Part shown: in pieces, positions 13,284 through 17,811 of the stretch
Position numbering within the stretch: the stretch's first letter is position 1
Layout of the letters: each line of letters opens with the position of its first letter
DNA from: Alistipes sp.
GTDB taxonomy: Bacteria > Bacteroidota > Bacteroidia > Bacteroidales > Rikenellaceae
Direction of reading: 5' to 3'
DNA length: 17,811 nt
NCBI GenBank assembly: GCA_020026435.1
Contig: JAHHQK010000043.1
Coordinates: 1-17,811 of the forward strand
The notes under the pieces: model-generated
Seen by the model: the letters and a program-made list of their open reading frames with translations, nothing else
What the model was told of the DNA's origin: nothing
Database searches by the model: none
Translations under genes and position numbers: made by a program

Positions 13284-14518
13284 GAGCGTGCTTTGTAGAT
13301 GAGTGTGGAACAATTCTCGGGACGGAACGTCTCAAGGGAGAAGCGGCGGATGGCCTCGCAGTCGACCCCGCGGTAGAGATCCACCTCGCGGTTGATCAGC
13401 CCGATGTCGCCGGCCATCTCGTAGAAGCCCAGGTTGAGGGCCTTGTTCATCACGTTCAGCTCGCCGAAGAGGGTGTTGGCCTCGAATTTGTTCTTGACCT
13501 TCTCGACCTCATAGCGGGTGGCGTCGTGCTCCTGCAGCTCGCGGATCGACTCCAGAAAGGCCTCTTCGGCCTCTTCGGGCGTGGTGTCGGGCAGCAGTTG
13601 GCCCGTGAAGACGAACAGACCCGGATCGAGGTCGCCCGTGATGTAGGCGTTGACCGAGCTGAGGAGCTGTTTCTCCTTCACCAGATCGGTGTACAGCCGC
13701 GACGAGTCGCCTCCCGAGAGGAGGTCCGACACCAGGTCGGCCGTGTAGAAATCCTGCGATCCGCGTGCGCTCATGTGGTAGGCCATCGTGACGGTCGTGG
13801 CGGGAACGTCGCGCTCCACCTTCAGGCGTCGCGCCTCGGTCTGGACGGGCTCCTGCGGGATGGGGCTGTTGCCGACCGGCCGGCTCGCGATGGGCGAGAA
13901 CCATTTGGCGGCCAGGTCGAAAAGCTCCTCCTCGTCGCGGTCGGCCGAGATCGAGAGGATGGCGTTCGAGGGGGTGTAGTGTGTCTCGAAGAATCGGGCC
14001 ACATCGTCCAGCGAGGCGTCGGCGATGTGTTCGATCTTGCGGCCGATGGTTGCCCAGCGGTAGGGGTGGACCTTGTAGGCCAGCTCGCGCAGCAGCATCG
14101 TCTGGTCGCCATAGGGCTGGTTGAGGTAGCGCTGGCGGTATTCCTCCATCACCACCTTCTTCTCGGCTTCGAGCTTGGGGAGGGTGATGTCCAGTCCCAT
14201 CATGCGGTCGCTTTCGAGCCACAGGGCCGTTTCGAGATTGTCGACCGGGAGTGTGATGTAGAAATCCGTATAGTCGTTGTTGGTGAATGCGTTGTTGTCG
14301 CCCGAGGCCATCTGGACCGGGAGGTCGAAGTTGGGGATGCGGGGCGTGCCGCGGAACATCAGATGCTCGAACAGGTGGGCGAATCCCGTGCGCTCGGGAT
14401 TTTCGTTGCGGGCCCCGACCTTGTAGAGCAGGTTGACGGCTGCGAGCTTCGATTGGCGGTCGCGGTTCACGGCGACGGTCAATCCGTTTTCGAGTGTTTT
14501 TTTGCGAAATGTGATCAT
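13280..14518 (-). CDS. M16B zinc metallopeptidase, catalytic subunit
   Basis: This 412-residue protein carries the inverted zinc motif HLFEH (H48, E51, H52). The third ligand is a glutamate about 74 residues on, in VVMEEY (E125 or E126). The context AHLFEHLMFRGT and the GDNNAFTNNDYTDFY block are typical of M16B. In the C-terminal half it has RLYTDLVKEKQL but lacks the GYTYG segment, which is present in the neighbouring subunit, so each protein supplies half of the active site. No signal peptide is visible, suggesting a cytoplasmic enzyme. It is the first gene of a two-gene operon with a 4-nt stop/start overlap and a promoter placed almost on the start codon. Confidence 0.92.
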   Translation of the reverse strand: MITFRKKTLENGLTVAVNRDRQSKLAAVNLLYKVGARNENPERTGFAHLFEHLMFRGTPRIPNFDLPVQMASGDNNAFTNNDYTDFYITLPVDNLETALWLESDRMMGLDITLPKLEAEKKVVMEEYRQRYLNQPYGDQTMLLRELAYKVHPYRWATIGRKIEHIADASLDDVARFFETHYTPSNAILSISADRDEEELFDLAAKWFSPIASRPVGNSPIPQEPVQTEARRLKVERDVPATTVTMAYHMSARGSQDFYTADLVSDLLSGGDSSRLYTDLVKEKQLLSSVNAYITGDLDPGLFVFTGQLLPDTTPEEAEEAFLESIRELQEHDATRYEVEKVKNKFEANTLFGELNVMNKALNLGFYEMAGDIGLINREVDLYRGVDCEAIRRFSLETFRPENCSTLIYKARS

Positions 14519-14525
14519 TTGGAGG

Positions 14526-14533
14526 CAAAGATA
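14526..14533 (-). promoter_or_regulatory. M16 operon promoter, -7 box
   Basis: The minus strand reads TATCTTTG, seven bases before the ATG at 14518. This predicts a leader of only about 0-4 nt. A TTTT (14550-14547 on the minus strand) lies near the -33 position. Confidence 0.7.
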
Positions 14534-14750
14534 CGAAAGATTCTCGAAAAGATTGCGCCCCGCGGAACGGGCTCGCGGAAAGAGGCTCCCACCGACCCGA
14601 TTCCGGGGCGGCGGAAGGGGGGTGGGTGTAACTCGTTATTGGTTAACCATTTTCGCAACTTGGTGATCTTCGGGCACTTCGTTGTGAAAAAAATAACAAT
14701 CGTCCCCAGGGAAGCATCGGGCGGTAAAAGCGAAAAAATTACTCCTTTTT

Positions 14751-14762
14751 ATATATATATAT
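14751..14762. repeat. AT-dinucleotide tract upstream of nifJ
   Basis: Six AT units in a row directly abut the predicted -33 zone of the nifJ promoter. Dinucleotide tracts can change length by slippage, and AT-rich DNA here could act like an UP element. Confidence 0.7.
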
Positions 14763-14785
14763 GCCGTTTTTCGGCTTAAAATTCG

Positions 14786-14793
14786 TATCTTTG
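14786..14793 (+). promoter_or_regulatory. nifJ promoter, -7 box
   Basis: TATCTTTG is a perfect TAnnTTTG. A T run (14767-14771), inside a GCCG/CGGC palindrome, begins 19 nt upstream as a -33-like element. The predicted leader is about 67 nt and AT-rich, ending AACAA before the ATG. Confidence 0.75.
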
Positions 14794-14863
14794 CAGCGGA
14801 ATTCTTGTGAACGATTGATAAAAACGCAAATATCACTTAAATATACATTTAAAAATTTAACAA

Positions 14864-17811
14864 ATGGCAGAAAAGAAATTTATCACTTGTGATGGTAACT
14901 ACGCTGCAGCTCACGTGGCTTATATGTTCTCAGAGGTTGCTGCAATCTATCCCATCACACCGTCGTCCACTATGGCCGAGCTCGTTGACGAGTGGGCCGC
15001 ACAGGGACGCAAGAATATCTTTGGCGAGACCGTTAAGGTGGTTGAGATGCAGTCGGAGGCCGGTGCCGCAGGCGCTGTCCACGGTTCGTTGCAGAGCGGT
15101 ATGCTCACTTCGACTTTCACGGCTTCGCAGGGACTGCTGTTGATGATTCCCAACATGTACAAAATCGCAGGTGAGTTGCTCCCCGGCGTTTTCCATGTTT
15201 CGGCTCGTGCCCTGGCCGCCCAGTCGTTGTCGATCTTCGGTGACCACCAGGACGTAATGGCTGCCCGCCAGACCGGCTTCGCCATGCTGGCTACCTCGTC
15301 GGTTCAGGAGGTTATGGACCTGGCCGGTGTTGCCCACATCGTTTCGCTCAAGGCACGTGTCCCCTTCCTGCACTTCTTCGACGGATTCCGTACTTCGCAC
15401 GAGATCCAGAAGATCGAGATGATCGACGAGGCCAAACTGACCTCGCTCCTGGACCGTGATGCACTGAAGCAGTTCCGTGCCTCCGGCCTGAACCCCGAGC
15501 ACCCCGTAACCCGAGGTACGGCTCAGAACCCCGATATCTACTTCCAGACCCGCGAGGCCTCGAACAAGTTCTACGACGCTGTGCCCGATATGGTTGCCGA
15601 GACCATGGCCGAGATCTCGAAGATCACCGGTCGTGAGTACAAGCCCTTCGTTTACTACGGTGCCGAGGATGCCAAGCAGATCATCGTTGCCATGGGCTCG
15701 GTTACCGAGACCATCAAGGAGACGGTTGACTACCTGAACACGCAGGGTGAGAAGGTCGGTGTGATCACTGTTCACCTCTATCGTCCCTTCTCGACCAAAT
15801 ATCTGTTGAACGTACTGCCCGCTTCGGTGGAGCGTATCTGCGTTCTGGACCGCACGAAGGAGCCCGGTGCCAACGGCGATCCGTTGTACCTGGACGTTGT
15901 CGAGGCCATCTTGAACTCGAACCTCGAGCACAAGCCCATGATCATCGGCGGCCGCTTCGGTCTTTCGTCGAAGGACACGACCCCCGCACAGATGCTGGCC
16001 GTATTTGCCAACCTCAAGGCCAACGAGCCCAAGAACCAGTTCACCGTAGGTATCGTCGACGACGTGACCTTCCGTTCGTTGCCCGTAGGCGAGGAGATCT
16101 CGCTGGCAAAACCCGGTACGTTCGAGGCTCTGTTCTTCGGTCTGGGTGCCGACGGTACGGTAGGTGCCAACAAGAACTCGATCAAGATCATCGGCGGTTC
16201 GACCAACAAATATTGCCAGGCTTATTTCGCCTACGACTCGAAGAAGTCGGGTGGTTACACCTCGTCGCACCTTCGTTTCGGTGACCTGCCCATCACTTCT
16301 CCCTACCTGGTGACGACTCCCGATTTCGTGGCTTGCCACGTTCCGTCGTATGTCGACAAGTATGACGTGCTGAAGGGTCTGAAGAAGGGCGGTTCGTTCC
16401 TTCTGAACTCGGTACACGATGCCGAGACCACTTGCGCCACGCTGCCCGACCACATGAAGGTTTACCTGGCCAAGAACAACATTTCGTTCTACATCATCAA
16501 CGCTACGAAGATCGCCGCCGAGCTGGGTCTGGGTTCGCGTACGAACACTATCATGCAGTCGGCATTCTTCAAGATCGCCAATGTCATTCCGTTTGACAAG
16601 GCCGTAGAGGAGATGAAGAAAGCCATCCTGAAGTCTTACGGAAAGAAGGGTGAGGATATTGTCAACATGAACTACGCCGCAGTCGATGCCGGTGGCAAGC
16701 AGGTCGAGAAGGTGGAAGTACCCGCCGAGTGGGCCGAAATCGAGGTCAAGGAGGCTGCTCACACCGTCGATGCTTCGCGTCCCGCATTCCTGCGCGACAT
16801 CTGCGACCCGATCAACTCGCTGAAGGGTGATCTGCTGCCCGTATCGGCCTTCAACGGCCGTGAGGACGGTACGTGGGACAACGGTACGGCCGCTTACGAG
16901 AAGCGCGGTATTGCCGTTTCGGTTCCCGAGTGGCAGATGGAGAACTGTATCCAGTGTAACCAGTGTGCCTATGTCTGTCCCCACGCTGCCATCCGTCCGT
17001 TCCTCGCTACCGAGGAGGAGGCTGCCGCTTCGGGTCTGGAGTGGAAGCAGGGTCTCGGCGAGACGAAGGCCTACAAGTTCCGCATCCAGGTGTCGGTACT
17101 CGACTGTACGGGTTGTAACAACTGTGTGGATGTCTGCCCGGCCAAGAACAAGGCTCTGGTTATGCGTCCGCTGGAGTCGCAGGAGGCTCAGATCAAGAAT
17201 TGGGAGTACATCTCCAAGAATATCGGTTACAAGGAGGTTGTCGACAAGACCAAGTCGGTGAAGAACCTGCAGTTTGCCCAGCCTCTGTTCGAGTTCTCGG
17301 GTGCTTGTGCCGGTTGCGGTGAGACCCCCTATATCAAGGCTATCTCGCAGCTCTTCGGTGACAAGATGATGGTTGCCAACGCTACGGGTTGTACGTCGAT
17401 CTACTCGGGTTCGGCTCCGTCGACTCCCTACTGCACCAACGCCAAGGGCCAGGGTCCGGCTTGGGCTAACTCGCTGTTCGAGGACAACGCCGAGTTCGGT
17501 CTGGGTATGCACGTCGGTGTCGAGAAGATGCGTGACCACATCCAGCACACGATGGAGGCTGCCATCGCCGAGTGCGAGGCTTGCTCCGATGAACTGAAGG
17601 GCGTGATGAAGGAGTGGATCGAGAACCGCTCGTCGTCGGCCAAGAGCGCCGAGGTTACGGCTCGTCTGCTGCCGCTGCTGGAGGCTTGCGGTTGCGATTA
17701 CTGCAAGAAGATCCTCGAAATGAAGGATTGGCTCGTGAAGAAGTCGCAGTGGATCTTCGGTGGTGACGGTTGGGGCTACGATATCGGTTACGGTGGTGTT
17801 GACCATGTATT
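14864..17811 (+). CDS. nifJ: Pyruvate:ferredoxin (flavodoxin) oxidoreductase, 3' end missing
   Basis: This cytoplasmic enzyme oxidatively decarboxylates pyruvate to acetyl-CoA and CO2, passing electrons to ferredoxin or flavodoxin. It is central to anaerobic energy metabolism. The reading frame is open from the ATG to the window end, giving 982 of an expected 1170-1200 residues. The N-terminal pyruvate-binding domain has YPITPSS (29-35). Two 4Fe-4S motifs follow: C695, C698, C701, C705 and C748, C751, C754, C758. Proximal-cluster cysteines C815, C818 and C843 are present; the fourth (near 1070 in characterised enzymes) lies beyond the window. The thiamine diphosphate site GDGWGYDIG starts at 967. 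Codon use leans to GGT, GCT and GTT more than its neighbours, as expected for high expression. It has its own promoter. Confidence 0.97.
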   Translation, partial: MAEKKFITCDGNYAAAHVAYMFSEVAAIYPITPSSTMAELVDEWAAQGRKNIFGETVKVVEMQSEAGAAGAVHGSLQSGMLTSTFTASQGLLLMIPNMYKIAGELLPGVFHVSARALAAQSLSIFGDHQDVMAARQTGFAMLATSSVQEVMDLAGVAHIVSLKARVPFLHFFDGFRTSHEIQKIEMIDEAKLTSLLDRDALKQFRASGLNPEHPVTRGTAQNPDIYFQTREASNKFYDAVPDMVAETMAEISKITGREYKPFVYYGAEDAKQIIVAMGSVTETIKETVDYLNTQGEKVGVITVHLYRPFSTKYLLNVLPASVERICVLDRTKEPGANGDPLYLDVVEAILNSNLEHKPMIIGGRFGLSSKDTTPAQMLAVFANLKANEPKNQFTVGIVDDVTFRSLPVGEEISLAKPGTFEALFFGLGADGTVGANKNSIKIIGGSTNKYCQAYFAYDSKKSGGYTSSHLRFGDLPITSPYLVTTPDFVACHVPSYVDKYDVLKGLKKGGSFLLNSVHDAETTCATLPDHMKVYLAKNNISFYIINATKIAAELGLGSRTNTIMQSAFFKIANVIPFDKAVEEMKKAILKSYGKKGEDIVNMNYAAVDAGGKQVEKVEVPAEWAEIEVKEAAHTVDASRPAFLRDICDPINSLKGDLLPVSAFNGREDGTWDNGTAAYEKRGIAVSVPEWQMENCIQCNQCAYVCPHAAIRPFLATEEEAAASGLEWKQGLGETKAYKFRIQVSVLDCTGCNNCVDVCPAKNKALVMRPLESQEAQIKNWEYISKNIGYKEVVDKTKSVKNLQFAQPLFEFSGACAGCGETPYIKAISQLFGDKMMVANATGCTSIYSGSAPSTPYCTNAKGQGPAWANSLFEDNAEFGLGMHVGVEKMRDHIQHTMEAAIAECEACSDELKGVMKEWIENRSSSAKSAEVTARLLPLLEACGCDYCKKILEMKDWLVKKSQWIFGGDGWGYDIGYGGVDHV

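Larger units (their letters stand above)
14519..14863. other. Divergent intergenic region between the M16 operon and nifJ
   Basis: This 345-bp spacer holds the two outward promoters. Its left half is GC-rich (14550-14635) without a recognisable element. The right half is AT-rich and contains an AT-dinucleotide run (14751-14762), a GCCG/CGGC mini-palindrome (14763-14775) and the nifJ promoter. No small gene is supported. Confidence 0.7.

Noticed and set aside
13284..13313. Start of the second M16 gene ten codons earlier
   Set aside because: Possible, but the ATGA overlap at 13283-13280 is a better start and the ten residues add no family sequence.
14930..17806. A 958-codon open frame on the minus strand opposite nifJ
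   Set aside because: It lies fully inside nifJ, whose plus-strand translation shows intact cluster and thiamine motifs. The antisense product is repetitive in Val, Leu, Gly and Arg and matches nothing I recognise.
1..17811. Search for CRISPR arrays, insertion sequences, toxin-antitoxin pairs or biosynthetic clusters
   Set aside because: No regularly spaced repeats, transposase or integrase motifs or accessory gene clusters were seen. The content is core genes throughout.

Overview
The window looks like an anaerobic member of the Bacteroidota, order Bacteroidales. Several lines point this way: clean TAnnTTTG (-7) promoter boxes sit in front of most transcription units, Shine-Dalgarno sequences are nearly absent, the tRNA gene does not encode CCA, and there is a large pyruvate:ferredoxin oxidoreductase. 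High GC at third codon positions suggests an Alistipes/Rikenellaceae-type genome, but that is inference. Almost everything is core housekeeping. I see no phage, insertion sequence, CRISPR array or defence island.

Left region (1-6770). The 3' part of a tRNA-Arg(TCT) gene and its terminator are followed by a gene-poor stretch holding a strong bidirectional terminator. From the right, a tightly packed leftward operon of six genes enters: an LPS-kinase-like protein, aroA, aroC, prmC, recX and a secreted M23 endopeptidase-like protein. Junctions are very short or overlapping (16, 48 and 0 nt gaps, then 19- and 34-nt overlaps). A perfect -7 box lies just upstream of the first gene. The operon mixes the last two shikimate steps, release-factor methylation, RecA modulation and envelope maintenance.

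Middle region (6771-11312). lptB (leftward) and recQ (rightward) diverge from a 97-bp gap in which their promoters are nested. recQ is followed by a two-TM small protein, a strong GNRA-loop terminator, and rsmA, whose -7 box ends only four bases before its ATG.

Convergent region (11313-11990). This 678-bp stretch has no credible gene. It contains a strong rsmA terminator and a run of at least four further hairpins.

Right region (11991-17811). A leftward pair of M16B peptidase-like genes joined by an ATGA overlap encodes one subunit with the HxxEH zinc site and one without it. Divergent from these, after a 345-bp spacer with an AT-dinucleotide tract, is nifJ (pyruvate:ferredoxin/flavodoxin oxidoreductase), which runs off the window after 982 codons.

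No clearly undescribed system is present. The best leads are the LPS kinase heading an aro operon, a C9 homopolymer inside the aroA active-site loop, the hairpin cluster at 11388-11801, and probable leaderless mRNAs for rsmA and the M16 pair.
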